A DNA stretch of 64,000 bases, taken from NCBI GenBank assembly GCA_020444545.1, contig JAHLKT010000005.1, positions 186,001-250,000 of the forward strand, given 5' to 3'. The notes beneath the pieces were generated by a model. That model saw only the letters and a list, made by a program, of their open reading frames with translations. It did no database searches and had not been told where the DNA came from. The position numbers were made by a program, and so were the translations under genes. Below, piece after piece: positions 8,636-16,732 of the stretch (position 1 is the first letter of the stretch; each line of letters opens with the position of its first letter). The stretch comes from Desulfarculaceae bacterium (lineage in GTDB: Bacteria > Desulfobacterota > Desulfarculia > Desulfarculales > Desulfarculaceae).

Positions 8636-9592
8636 TTAGGCCTCCGGGTTGGTGGCCTGGACTAACTTTAGCAGACGATCATAGTCCGCGTCCACACGTT
8701 TTTGTATGTAGGCCACATCCTCGGGCTTCAGATGGCCGAAGCGCCGCTGGGTCTTGAGGTACTCCTCGACCGGGATGGGCTTCTTGATGTCGCGGGTCAG
8801 GATGAACTGGCCGTCGATCACCTCGAACAGGGGGAAGACCTTGCTCTGGACCACCTTGCGGGCGGTCTCGATGGAGGTCTCCGGAGGGCAGCGCCAGCCG
8901 GTGGGGCAGGGGCTGTAGATGTGAATGTAGGCCGGTCCGGGAATGCTGACCGCCTTCTTGACCTTGTTCATCAGATCCACGTGCCAGGCCGGGGAGGCGG
9001 TGGCCACGTAGGGGATGTTGTGGGCCGCGGCGATCATGGGCATGTTCTTCTTCCAGGTCATCTGACCCTTGGAGACCTTGCCCGGAGGGCTGGTGGTGGT
9101 CATGGCCCCGAAGGGGGTCGAGCTGGAACGCTGAATGCCCGTGTTCATGTAGGCTTCGTTGTCCAGGCAGATGTAGGTGAAGTCGTGCCCGCGCTCCAGG
9201 GCGCCGGAAAGGGCCTGCAGGCCGATGTCGGCGGTGGCGCCGTCGCCCGCGAAGGCCACGATCTTGGAGCCGTTGTCCTTGATCTTGCCCTTGCGGATCA
9301 TGGCCTTGCGGCCGGCCTCCACGCCGGAAGCCACGGCGGCCGCGTTCTCAAAGGCCACGTGGATCCAGGGGGTCTCCCAGGCGGTCTGGTAGGACGAGGA
9401 GATGATCTCCATGCAGCCGGTGGCCGACACGGCGATCATGTCCATGCCCACGGCCTTGGCGGCCATGCGCAGGGCCAAGACCTCGCCGCAGCCCTGGCAG
9501 GCGCGGTGACCCTTGGAGAAAGGCTCCACCAAAGGAATGGTCTTGGGGGTTATCTTTTGGAAGTCCTTGAGTGCTTCGGCTGCGCTTATCAT
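8636..9592 (-). CDS. porB: 2-oxoacid:ferredoxin oxidoreductase, beta subunit (ThDP-binding)
   Basis: The beta subunit holds ThDP and one 4Fe-4S cluster and works with the alpha, gamma and delta subunits to interconvert pyruvate (or a related 2-oxoacid), CoA and acyl-CoA plus CO2 with reduced ferredoxin. The 318-residue product has CQGCGEVLA and a later GCME cysteine segment for the cluster, and the ThDP motif GDGATADIG followed by the LDNEAYMNTG segment. I start at the ATG at 9592, which overlaps the porA stop (ATGA). A longer reading to 10288 merely shadows porA. This is the last gene of the operon, ending before a terminator. Pyruvate is the likely substrate from the four-subunit layout. 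Confidence 0.94.
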   Translation of the reverse strand: MISAAEALKDFQKITPKTIPLVEPFSKGHRACQGCGEVLALRMAAKAVGMDMIAVSATGCMEIISSSYQTAWETPWIHVAFENAAAVASGVEAGRKAMIRKGKIKDNGSKIVAFAGDGATADIGLQALSGALERGHDFTYICLDNEAYMNTGIQRSSSTPFGAMTTTSPPGKVSKGQMTWKKNMPMIAAAHNIPYVATASPAWHVDLMNKVKKAVSIPGPAYIHIYSPCPTGWRCPPETSIETARKVVQSKVFPLFEVIDGQFILTRDIKKPIPVEEYLKTQRRFGHLKPEDVAYIQKRVDADYDRLLKLVQATNPEA

Positions 9593-10764
9593 TCTTTCAC
9601 CCCCACCATCTGGCAGGTCATTTCCTCGCCGCTGGCCGCCGCCTTGGTTGCCGTCTGGTACATCTCGACGAACTGGGAGCGGGTCACATCCCGGCCGCCC
9701 AGGCCGCACACGAAGTTGGCCACGTACTGCTTGGCGCCCTTGGCGTACAGCAGGCCCCTGAGCTCGGTGCCCACCGGGCCGGCCGGCAGGCCGGGGCTCA
9801 GGGCGCGGTCGATAACGATAAGGGTCTTGGCCCCGGCGATGGCCTCCATGAAGTCTTCCACCGGGAAAGGCCGCCACAGGCGGATGCGCACCTGGCCGAC
9901 CTTGATGCCGTCGTCGCGCATCTGGTCCACGGCGCTCATGGTGGTCTCGCCCAGGGAGCCCATGGTCACGAACACGGTGTCCGCGTCGTCGGTGCGGTAG
10001 GTCTCGATGGGCTTGTAGGTGCGGCCGAACTTTTCGGCCAGGCCCGCCCAATGCTCCTTGATCACCTCGTAGGATTCTTCCAAGGCCACCGCGTTGGCCT
10101 TTTTGGCCTCGGTGTAGATCTCGGGCATGCCCACGATGCCCATGGAGATGGGATTGGCCGTGTCCAGGCTTTGGCTGGGCTCGAAGGAAGGCAGATAGGC
10201 GTCCACCTCTTCCTGGTCCGGCAACTCGATGGGCTCGATGACGTGGGTGAGGATGAAGCCGTCCAGGTTGACCGCCACCGGCAGGCAAACCCGCTTGTCC
10301 TCGGCCACCTTGAAGGCGTGCATGGTCAGGTCCACCACCTCCTGGCCGTTCTCGGCGAAGGTCTGGATCCAGCCGATGTCGCGCTCGGCCATGATGTCGC
10401 TATGGTCGTTCCAGATGCTGATGGGGCCGCTCAGGGAGCGGTTGGCCACGGCCATGACGATGGGCAGCCTCAGGGAGGCGGCGATGAACAGGATCTCGTG
10501 CATCAGGGCCAGGCCCTGGCTGCTGGTGCTGGTGAAGGTGCGGGCGCCGGCCGCGCTGCTGCCCACGCAGCAGCTCATGGCGCTGTGCTCGCTCTCCACG
10601 GGCACGAACTCGGCGTCCAGGTGGCCGTCGGCCACCATCTCCGAGAGGTGTTCAACTATATGGGTTTGGGGAGTGATGGGATACGCCGCCACCACATCCG
10701 CATTGCAAAGTCCAACGACCTCGGCGCAGGCCAAGGAAACCTCAAGCCCCACACGCCGGCCCAT
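9589..10764 (-). CDS. porA: 2-oxoacid:ferredoxin oxidoreductase, alpha subunit
   Basis: The alpha subunit binds the pyrimidine side of ThDP and the substrate. The 391-residue product contains the AAYPITPQTHIVE segment near 28-40, typical of pyruvate:ferredoxin oxidoreductase alpha chains, VESEHSAMS near 60 with the ThDP Glu, and a C-terminal transketolase-C-like domain. I chose the ATG at 10764, which follows an AAGGAGGAGGACAA ribosome site. This overlaps the end of porD by 23 bases, while porB overlaps its stop by 4 bases. The compact gamma-delta-alpha-beta order is the classic archaeal/anaerobe four-subunit type. Confidence 0.95.
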   Translation of the reverse strand: MGRRVGLEVSLACAEVVGLCNADVVAAYPITPQTHIVEHLSEMVADGHLDAEFVPVESEHSAMSCCVGSSAAGARTFTSTSSQGLALMHEILFIAASLRLPIVMAVANRSLSGPISIWNDHSDIMAERDIGWIQTFAENGQEVVDLTMHAFKVAEDKRVCLPVAVNLDGFILTHVIEPIELPDQEEVDAYLPSFEPSQSLDTANPISMGIVGMPEIYTEAKKANAVALEESYEVIKEHWAGLAEKFGRTYKPIETYRTDDADTVFVTMGSLGETTMSAVDQMRDDGIKVGQVRIRLWRPFPVEDFMEAIAGAKTLIVIDRALSPGLPAGPVGTELRGLLYAKGAKQYVANFVCGLGGRDVTRSQFVEMYQTATKAAASGEEMTCQMVGVKE

Positions 10765-11071
10765 ATTTGTCCTCCTCCTTCTCTTCTTTCCAGCTGATGG
10801 CGTCCTTGGGACACTCCTCAAGGCAGATGCCACAGCCTTTGCAGTAATAGCCGTCCCAGGTGTAATAGCCCTCGGCCTCGGGATCGGGGCTATAGGCCAT
10901 GTCCGGGCAGATGATCCAACACAGGCCGCACTTGATGCAGGTGTCGCGATCGGTCACCGGATAGCGGCGGCTGCGCCAGTCGCCGGTGTTGAAGCGCCGG
11001 CTGGAGCCGGGCTCAGTTCCGGCGCAACCCAGGGGTATATCTTTCCACGGGAACATGCCTTCGTCGGCCAT
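10742..11071 (-). CDS. porD: 2-oxoacid:ferredoxin oxidoreductase, delta subunit (2x[4Fe-4S])
   Basis: A 109-residue ferredoxin-like electron-transfer subunit. Two cluster motifs are visible: CIKCGLCWIICP near residues 45-56 and CKGCGICLEECP near 76-87, so two 4Fe-4S clusters carry electrons from the ThDP site in porB to external ferredoxin. The first ~40 residues (GMFPWKDIPLGC and onward) are the usual docking extension of the delta chain. It starts 4 bases after porG and overlaps porA at its end. Confidence 0.95.
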   Translation of the reverse strand: MADEGMFPWKDIPLGCAGTEPGSSRRFNTGDWRSRRYPVTDRDTCIKCGLCWIICPDMAYSPDPEAEGYYTWDGYYCKGCGICLEECPKDAISWKEEKEEDKYGPACGA

Positions 11072-11075
11072 GATC

Positions 11076-11624
11076 CTACTCCTCGATTACGGTTTCGGAA
11101 TATGCCCGGTTCAGGGCGTTCCAGTTTTTGGCGGCGATCTTGCCGAAGCGGTGGTCGAGAGGGGCCTTGATGCTGTTGATATCGATCAGGCCAGCCGCCT
11201 GGAGCAGAGCGCCCAGCATGGTGGTGTTGGTGATGGGAACCCCCAACTCCTCCTCGGCGATCTTGCTGGCATCCACCACGGCGGTGCGCCCGTTGAAGCC
11301 GCACTCTCCGCGCACCGCGGACACGTTCTTGGAGCTGTTGGCCACCAAAGTGCCGCCCGGCTTAAGACCGTTCTTCACCCCGCCGGTTGCCAGCAGGGAA
11401 GGATCCAAGACCAGCACCACGTCCGGCTCGTAAATCTTCTCGCGGAGCCGGATGGGCTCGTCGCTGATGCGCAAAAAGGCCTGTACGGGGGCGCCGCGCC
11501 GCTCGGGTCCGAAGCTGGGGAAGGCCTGGGCATATTTGCCTTCCTCAATGGCCGCCAGGGCCATGAGCTCCGCCGAGGTGACGGCTCCCTGGCCGCCTCG
11601 GCCGTGGAAACGAACCTCAATCAT
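11076..11624 (-). CDS. porG: 2-oxoacid:ferredoxin oxidoreductase, gamma subunit
   Basis: The 182-residue gamma subunit opens with IEVRFHGRGGQGAVTSAELMA, the signature of POR/KOR gamma chains, and includes QAFPSFGPERRGAPVQAF. It helps form the CoA and intersubunit site. It is the first gene of the por operon and lies about 50 bases downstream of a strong predicted promoter at 11673-11700. A ribosome site AAGGAG precedes the ATG (minus strand). Ordering, length and motifs all agree with the pyruvate enzyme; 2-oxoglutarate or 2-oxoisovalerate forms are less likely alternatives. Confidence 0.94.
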   Translation of the reverse strand: MIEVRFHGRGGQGAVTSAELMALAAIEEGKYAQAFPSFGPERRGAPVQAFLRISDEPIRLREKIYEPDVVLVLDPSLLATGGVKNGLKPGGTLVANSSKNVSAVRGECGFNGRTAVVDASKIAEEELGVPITNTTMLGALLQAAGLIDINSIKAPLDHRFGKIAAKNWNALNRAYSETVIEE

Positions 11625-11672
11625 GGGAAACTCCTTGTAAAATAGCGTTCGCGCGCAAGTCGAAGCAAGAAT

Positions 11673-11725
11673 TCTATAGGCAGGTTCCCGCGCCTGTCAA
11701 GGCGCGGGGTGAATTTGATTCACCC
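11673..11725 (-). promoter_or_regulatory. Promoter and palindromes upstream of porGDAB
   Basis: On the minus strand, TTGACA (11695-11700) is separated by 16 bases from TATAGA (11673-11678), a near-consensus sigma-70 promoter aimed at porG. The -35 box is the loop of a perfect 8-base inverted repeat, CCCGCGCC-N6-GGCGCGGG (11687-11708). Next to it is another, GGGTGAAT-TTG-ATTCACCC (11707-11725). The pair could also act as the terminator of the upstream BAX-inhibitor gene. An operator role is inference. Confidence 0.72.
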
Positions 11726-11742
11726 AACAACCGGAGCCGGGA

Positions 11743-12474
11743 TCAGCGCCGGTCGCCCAGGATCCTCAAAAGCATCAGGAATAGGTTGATGAAGTCCAGA
11801 TAGAGCTTCAGCGCCCCGATGACCGCCACCTTGTTGCCGGTCTCGGCGTCCATCTCCCCGGACAGGGCCACGTGCTTGAGCCACTGGGTGTCATAGGCGG
11901 TGAGCCCCACGAAGATGCCCACCCCCACGTAGCTCACGATCCAGTAGATCATGGACGAGGCCAGGAAGATGTTGACGATGGAGGCGATGACGATGCCTAT
12001 CAGCCCCATGAACAGGAACTGACCCCAGCCGCTAAGGTCCTTCTTGGTGCTGTAGGCCCATACACTCACCACCGCGAAAGTGCCCGCGGTGATGAAGAAG
12101 GTGCTCACCAAAGAAGCCTGGGTGTAGACCAGGAAAATGAACGAGAGAGTAAGGCCGTTGAGGGCCGAGTAGAGGCCGAACAACAGCCCGGCGGTGGAAG
12201 CGCTCATGCGGTTGATCATGCCGCTCAGGCCGAAGACCAGGGCGAGCTCGCCGATGGCCAGGAGCCAGAAGAGCCCGGTGGGGCCGCCGGTCTGGGTGTT
12301 GAACAGGGCGTTCACCACCGTGGGCGAGCCCTGGGCCCACCAAGCCACCAGGCCGGTAAGGGCCAGGCCGCCGGCCATCCAGTTATAGACGCGCCGCATG
12401 AAGGCGCTGACCAACTCCTGTTGCCGGGAGGTCAGGCTGGCCGGCACTTGGGGCTGGGTAAAGGCATTCTGCAT
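11743..12474 (-). CDS. BAX inhibitor-1/YccA family membrane protein
   Basis: A 243-residue integral membrane protein with about seven hydrophobic segments after a 30-residue polar N terminus. It has the BI-1 family C-terminal pattern: YDTQWLKH near 208, then ALKLYLDFINLFLMLLRILG. Bacterial BI-1 proteins (YccA, YbhL, YetJ) sit in the inner membrane; some are pH-sensitive calcium leaks and YccA modulates FtsH. I start at the ATG at 12474, which has an upstream GGAG and begins right before the family sequence. An in-frame ATG at 12528 lacks a ribosome site. It stands alone, about 120 bases before porG. Confidence 0.92.
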   Translation of the reverse strand: MQNAFTQPQVPASLTSRQQELVSAFMRRVYNWMAGGLALTGLVAWWAQGSPTVVNALFNTQTGGPTGLFWLLAIGELALVFGLSGMINRMSASTAGLLFGLYSALNGLTLSFIFLVYTQASLVSTFFITAGTFAVVSVWAYSTKKDLSGWGQFLFMGLIGIVIASIVNIFLASSMIYWIVSYVGVGIFVGLTAYDTQWLKHVALSGEMDAETGNKVAVIGALKLYLDFINLFLMLLRILGDRR

Positions 12475-12730
12475 CTTGTCAGTCACTCCATGATGTTTTT
12501 CTTGCTTCGCTGCAATTGCTCTAAGCATACGTCCGGTTCCCGGGTGCGGTCAACCGCAACCGCACTGCGATAACCGGGGAAGCACTCCAAAAGGCCCGGC
12601 CGCGCATCCCGGAGAAATAGCGGGGATATTCCTGGTTGGAGGCCAACCGGCCGCGATGCTAGCTTGAAGATGCCCCCGGGGCCCTTGCCGGGGGGAGGCC
12701 TGTCCCGCAGCTTTTCCAAGGAGGGGGGAA

Positions 12731-13207
12731 ATGACCCGTGGCGACGAGCGGAGCGAGAGCGGGGAGCTGGCCGGGTCCGCCTGGACGCAGGCGGCGCTGG
12801 GCGAGATGAACCGCGGGGTGCGGGAATACCCCGGCAGCCAGGCAGACAATCCCCGCATCCTGGAGTACTTCCGGAGCACCACCTATGTCGCCGAGCACGA
12901 CGAGGTTCCCTGGTGCTCGGCTTTTGTGAACTGGTGCATGAAAGAGGCCGGGCAACAAGGCACCGGCTCGGCGGCGGCGCGCTCCTGGCTGGGCTGGGGG
13001 CAGGAGCTGGCCTCCCCGGTGCCTGGCTGCGTGGCCGTGTTGTGGCGGGGCAGCCCGGACTCGAACCAGGGACACGTGGGCTTTTACCTGGGCCCCAGCC
13101 CGGACTGGTCGGCCCACGTGAACCTCCTGGGCGGCAACCAAGGCAACCAGGTGAGCGTGAAGGCCTACCCCCGGGGGAGGGTGCTCTCCTACCGCGCGCC
13201 GCTCTAG
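12731..13207 (+). CDS. TIGR02594-type CHAP-like cysteine hydrolase
   Basis: A 158-residue protein resembling the TIGR02594 group of NlpC/P60-CHAP-like proteins, which are probably peptidoglycan amidases or endopeptidases. The likely catalytic Cys62 lies in PWCSAFVNWC, His115 in GHVGFY, and an Asn/Gln-rich GGNQGNQV near 134-141 supplies the third polar site. The ATG follows a strong AAGGAGGGGGGAA ribosome site. No signal peptide or membrane segment is visible, so export, if any, needs a holin or another route; a small phage-derived or toxin-type role is possible. Neighbours are an acetyltransferase and, divergently, the BAX-inhibitor gene. Confidence 0.82.
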   Translation: MTRGDERSESGELAGSAWTQAALGEMNRGVREYPGSQADNPRILEYFRSTTYVAEHDEVPWCSAFVNWCMKEAGQQGTGSAAARSWLGWGQELASPVPGCVAVLWRGSPDSNQGHVGFYLGPSPDWSAHVNLLGGNQGNQVSVKAYPRGRVLSYRAPL

Positions 13208-13293
13208 GCCGCTTGCGGCTTGACCTGCCGGCCTTGGACATATAGGGTCTGGCCCTCGAAGCCAACGCGACTATTTATATAAGGAGAGGGCGG

Positions 13294-13830
13294 TTGATCA
13301 TCCGAGAAAGCACCCCTGACGAGATCGAGCTGGTATGGCAGGTGGAGCGCGACGCCTTCGGCTATCGCAAGGAAGCGGACCTGGTGCGCGAGCTGCTGGC
13401 CGATCCCACGGCCCAGCCCTCGTACTCCCTGCTGGCCTGGGAGGGTGAGGAGCCCGCGGGCCACATCCTGTTCACCAAGGCCCGCCTGGAGGGCGCCGAC
13501 CCCGAGCCCTCGGTCTATCTCTTGGCCCCCCTGGCCGTGATGCCCGGCTGCCAGAACCAGGGCGTGGGCGGCAAACTGATCATGCGCGGGCTGGAGCTGC
13601 TTAAGGAGGCGGGAGCCGACCTGGTCTTCGTGCTGGGGCATCCGGGCTACTACCCCCGCTACGGCTTCGCGCCCGCTGGAGTGCACGGCCTGGACGCGCC
13701 TTATCTCATCCCTCCGGAGCACGCCGGGGCCTGGATGGTGCAGGAGCTGGGTTCGGGGGTGATCGGTTCGGTGCAAGGCACCGTGCGCTGCGCCCAGGCC
13801 CTGGACCGGCCCGAGCACTGGCGGGAGTAG
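13294..13830 (+). CDS. GNAT family N-acetyltransferase (YhbS-like)
   Basis: A 178-residue acetyltransferase of the GNAT fold. The acetyl-CoA binding loop appears as QNQGVGGKLI near residues 87-96, followed by a helix RGLELLKEAG and the VLGHPGYYPRYGF segment typical of YhbS-like proteins. It begins with TTG at 13294, chosen because AAGGAGAG lies 5 bases before it and the sequence IIRESTPDE is a normal GNAT start. The substrate is unknown. It lies 86 bases after the CHAP-like gene. Confidence 0.9.
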   Translation: MIIRESTPDEIELVWQVERDAFGYRKEADLVRELLADPTAQPSYSLLAWEGEEPAGHILFTKARLEGADPEPSVYLLAPLAVMPGCQNQGVGGKLIMRGLELLKEAGADLVFVLGHPGYYPRYGFAPAGVHGLDAPYLIPPEHAGAWMVQELGSGVIGSVQGTVRCAQALDRPEHWRE

Positions 13831-13838
13831 GGCAGAGA

Positions 13839-13907
13839 AGGGCCTGCCCACCGGACCGGGCGGCGGGGGGAGCCGCGCCGGCCCTGTGGGGGCAGGCGGG
13901 CAGGCCC
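13839..13907. terminator. Long hairpin between convergent genes
   Basis: AGGGCCTGCCC and GGGCAGGCCCT form a perfect 11-base inverted repeat around a GC-rich 47-base interior. It lies between the acetyltransferase and the convergent lipoprotein gene and probably terminates both. The following T tract (ATTTTG) is weak. Confidence 0.55.
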
Positions 13908-13926
13908 TAAGCGATTAGATTTTGTT

Positions 13927-14358
13927 CTAGCGCCAGCCGCCCCGCCACTGGCTGTTGTTGGGGTAGTTGTCGCACACCCCGTCGCCGTTGTTGTCGACCC
14001 AGGAACCGGCGTTGGTCCGGTTCCACAGGTACAGGTTCTGGGCGTAGTCGCAGATACCGTCGCCGTTGGTGTCGCGCCAGGCCGGGGAGGGGTTGCCGTT
14101 TCCCCGCCAGGCGCGGGTCTGGGCCGCCCAGGCCGCGCGGGGGGCCAGCCAGCCCGAGGCCGAGGAGGTGACGGTCTGGTTCATCTGGCTCCACAGGGAG
14201 GAGTCCTGATAGGGGTCGTAGATGCCGTCGTTGTTGGCGTCCACCCAGTCGCCGCTCTTGGCCGAGGTCTCGCTGCCGCCACCGCCTCCGCTGCTGCAAG
14301 CCACCACCAAAATCAAAGCTGCCATTACCAGGCCCGCGCGCCACAAGATTCGCGTCAT
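13927..14358 (-). CDS. Small lipoprotein with three calcium-type DxNxDGxxD loops
   Basis: A 143-residue exported protein. The N terminus has Arg residues, a hydrophobic stretch and lipobox VVAC, giving lipidated Cys21, then a Gly/Ser linker. Three EF-hand-like loops follow, each after a Trp: DANNDGIYD (40-48), DTNGDGICD (96-104) and DNNGDGVCD (122-130). They resemble dockerin or thrombospondin type-3 calcium loops. The C terminus is rich in Trp, Asn and Gly. The ATG has an AAGGAG ribosome site. I know no named family for the full protein. Calcium binding at the cell surface is inferred from the loops only. Confidence 0.72.
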   Translation of the reverse strand: MTRILWRAGLVMAALILVVACSSGGGGGSETSAKSGDWVDANNDGIYDPYQDSSLWSQMNQTVTSSASGWLAPRAAWAAQTRAWRGNGNPSPAWRDTNGDGICDYAQNLYLWNRTNAGSWVDNNGDGVCDNYPNNSQWRGGWR

Positions 14359-14521
14359 GCCGTGTTCTCCTTATTCAGATGCCGGATTATCTAGGGCCGT
14401 TCGCGTTTGAAACAGACACCTGAAAAATAGCGGTATTTGGGGCCCACCACAATAGGGCTGTGGCGTTTTTTGTAAAATAATCGCACTGTTAACAATTATT
14501 AACAGGTGTTAGCCAACGCCA

Positions 14522-14559
14522 GGCCCGGCCGAGAGACGACAGCGCTTCCCGGCCGGGCC
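14522..14559 (-). terminator. Hairpin downstream of the beta-keto acid cleavage gene
   Basis: GGCCCGGCCG and CGGCCGGGCC form a perfect 10-base stem with an 18-base loop, 17 bases past the stop of the minus-strand gene. There is no T run, so termination strength is uncertain. Confidence 0.5.
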
Positions 14560-14575
14560 GTGGGGCGACGATTGG

Positions 14576-15439
14576 TCAGGCGGCCAGGGGCTTGAGACCC
14601 AGGATCTGGCGGGCCTCGGCCGGGGTGGCCGGCTCTTTGCCCAGCTCGCGGGCGATGCGCGCGATGCGGGCCACCAGTTGGGCGTTGCTCTCGGCCAGCT
14701 GGCCCTTGGCGTAATAAATATTGTCCTCCAGGCCCACCCGCACGCAGCCGCCCATGAGCATGCCCATGAGCCCCATGGTGGTCTGGGCCGAGCCCACGGC
14801 GGTGGTGTTGAAAATGGAGTTTTCGGGAAGCTGGCTGACAATGGAGTTCAGGGTGCGCGCGTCGGCCGGCTCGGCGCCTTGGTAGCGCATGCCCAGCACG
14901 ATGTTGATGTAGTAAGGCGGCTGCACCTTGCCCTGGGCGATGAGGCGGCGCACGTCCTGGAGCATGGCGTGGTTGTAGACCTCCATCTCGGGCTTGATGC
15001 CCTTGAGGGCCATCTGCTCCACGAACCAATCGATCTCCTCGGGCAGGTTGGACCAGGCCACCCCCTTGTAGGGGCCGCTGACCCGCATGAGGGAGCCCAT
15101 GTTCAGCGAGGCCATTTCCGGGGCCGCGTTGAGGCAGTTGATGCGCTGCTCCTGGGTCAGGTTGGGGCCGCCGCCGGTGCTGTCCTGGATGATCAGGTCG
15201 CACTTGGCCCGGATGCGGGAGTGGATGTCCTGGAAAATGTCCAGCTCCGAGGTGTTCACGCCCTCGGTGTCGCGGGCGTGCACGTGCACGATGGCCGCGC
15301 CCTCGTTGAAGCAGTCATAGGCCGAGGCCGCGATCTCGTCCGGCTGCTCGGGCACCGCCGGGTTCAGCTGCTTGTTGGTGATGGCCCCGGTCTGGGCCAC
15401 GGTGATGATCACCTTGTTCGAAGGTATTGCCTGCGCCAT
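14576..15439 (-). CDS. Beta-keto acid cleavage enzyme (BKACE, DUF849)
   Basis: BKACE enzymes condense a beta-keto acid with acetyl-CoA and release acetoacetate plus a new CoA ester; the founder is 3-keto-5-aminohexanoate cleavage enzyme. The 287-residue product has the family metal site HVHAR (His52, His54, Arg56) and the GLEDNIYY segment near 235-242 with the conserved Glu. The ATG follows AAAGGAGTGAGA. The substrate specificity is not evident. The gene follows the LacI-type regulator on the same strand, and an operator identical to the one before the regulator lies 63 bases upstream of this start. It is therefore probably the regulator's target. Confidence 0.92.
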   Translation of the reverse strand: MAQAIPSNKVIITVAQTGAITNKQLNPAVPEQPDEIAASAYDCFNEGAAIVHVHARDTEGVNTSELDIFQDIHSRIRAKCDLIIQDSTGGGPNLTQEQRINCLNAAPEMASLNMGSLMRVSGPYKGVAWSNLPEEIDWFVEQMALKGIKPEMEVYNHAMLQDVRRLIAQGKVQPPYYINIVLGMRYQGAEPADARTLNSIVSQLPENSIFNTTAVGSAQTTMGLMGMLMGGCVRVGLEDNIYYAKGQLAESNAQLVARIARIARELGKEPATPAEARQILGLKPLAA

Positions 15440-15501
15440 GGTTTAGGTCTCACTCCTTTGGGTTGGCCGCCCGGCCGTGGGTCCGGGCCCAAGCGGTTGT
15501 T

Positions 15502-15516
15502 CTCAAACGTTTGCGT
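15502..15516. promoter_or_regulatory. LacI-type operator, copy 1
   Basis: CTCAAACGTTTGCGT contains the perfect palindrome CAAACGTTTG with a central CpG, the standard LacI/GalR-family half-site design. The same 15 bases recur at 16586-16600. This copy lies between the regulator's stop and the cleavage enzyme gene. Confidence 0.82.
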
Positions 15517-15544
15517 TGATGCGGCCGCGCTCGGGCCTCCTAAT

Positions 15545-16552
15545 TCATCGGCAGACGCCAGTTGATTCCCGCACGATGAAGTCGGCCGGGATGATGGTAT
15601 GCTGCTCCGGGCAGCGCCCGGTTTCTATCAATTGTATGAGCCGTTGGGCCAGGGTCCGGCCGATGGCCACGGCCGGGATGCGCACCGTGGTCAGGGGGGG
15701 CAGGGTCAAATCCAGGATGTCCGAGCAGCCGATGGCCACCACCGAGATGTCCTCGGGAACCTTGAGGCCCCGCTGGAGTATCTGGCGCAAGACGCCCGGG
15801 GTGATGGTGTCGTTGAGGCAGATCACCGCCGTGGGCGGCTGGTCCAGATCCAATAGCTGACCCATCAGGCGGAAGGCGTCGGGCTTGGAAAAATCGCTCT
15901 CCACAATGTAGGCCGGGTCGGGAGCCAGGCCGTGGTCCGCGAAGGCCTTTTGATAGGCCGCCAGGCGCTCGAAGGAGAACTTGGAGGACATGCTGCCCAG
16001 GACGAAGGCTATTTTTCGGTGCCCCAGGCCCAGGAGATAGCTCACCGCCCGGTGGATGCTTTGGAAGTTCTCGGAGTTTACGCTGGCGATGCCCTCGTGC
16101 GAACCCGAGGCAAAGCCGGGCACCACCGCCGCCGGGACGCCCTTTTCCTCCAGCTCGATGGTGCGCTCGTCGTTGACGCGGTTGCCCACCACGATCACCC
16201 CGTCCACCTGCCGCCGGTAATAGAACGAGGCGTAGGAGCGCCGGTCGTTGATGATCAGCATGAGGTTGTAGTCGTGCCGGGCGGCCGTTTCGCTCAGGCC
16301 CAGGAGCACGTGATTGTAAAAGGGGCTCTGAAAGGCGAAATCGCTGGTACGGGGGATGATCACCCCGATGACCCCCACCCGGTTTCGCACCAGGGCCCGA
16401 GCCGAGGAGTGGGGGAAATAGCTCAGCTCCTGGGCGATCTTGACGATCTTTTCGCGCACCTCGTCGCTCACGCCCTTTTTGTCGTTAAGGGCCCGCGAGA
16501 CCGTGGAGCAGGACACCCGCGCCGCCTTGGCTATTTCCTTGATGGTTGACAA
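15545..16552 (-). CDS. LacI/GalR family transcriptional regulator
   Basis: A 335-residue repressor-type protein. The N-terminal helix-turn-helix reads TIKEIAKAARVSCSTVSRAL (residues 3-22), with the hinge near 45-60 and a periplasmic-binding-like sensor domain after it (for example VGVIIPRTSDF near 63-73). The start is TTG at 16552, with GGAG upstream and the HTH beginning immediately. Identical operators sit in its own promoter and before the downstream BKACE gene, so it probably represses itself and that gene. The inducer is unknown; LacI-family sensors usually bind sugars or nucleosides, which is unusual for a keto-acid enzyme. Confidence 0.95.
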   Translation of the reverse strand: MSTIKEIAKAARVSCSTVSRALNDKKGVSDEVREKIVKIAQELSYFPHSSARALVRNRVGVIGVIIPRTSDFAFQSPFYNHVLLGLSETAARHDYNLMLIINDRRSYASFYYRRQVDGVIVVGNRVNDERTIELEEKGVPAAVVPGFASGSHEGIASVNSENFQSIHRAVSYLLGLGHRKIAFVLGSMSSKFSFERLAAYQKAFADHGLAPDPAYIVESDFSKPDAFRLMGQLLDLDQPPTAVICLNDTITPGVLRQILQRGLKVPEDISVVAIGCSDILDLTLPPLTTVRIPAVAIGRTLAQRLIQLIETGRCPEQHTIIPADFIVRESTGVCR

Positions 16553-16579
16553 ATGGGTGCTCCGGTGAATGCCTGGCCC

Positions 16580-16608
16580 ACCCTACTCAAACGTTTGCGT
16601 AAATTCAA
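16580..16608 (-). promoter_or_regulatory. Promoter of the LacI-type gene with operator copy 2
   Basis: On the minus strand TTGAAT (16603-16608) and TAGGGT (16580-16585) are 17 bases apart. The spacer holds the operator ACGCAAACGTTTGAG (16586-16600), so bound regulator would block RNA polymerase. This indicates autoregulation. The -10 box is weak. Confidence 0.72.
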
Positions 16609-16732
16609 GCCCCTTTGGGAGAATTTTTTGGCGGGCGTTCGCCAGGGAGGAGCCGGATGGCTGTGTCCGGGAAAATAGCCGTATGATAAGGCAGTTGCCT
16701 GGTGAGGCGCCGCCCGGGCCACGCCCCGGCAC

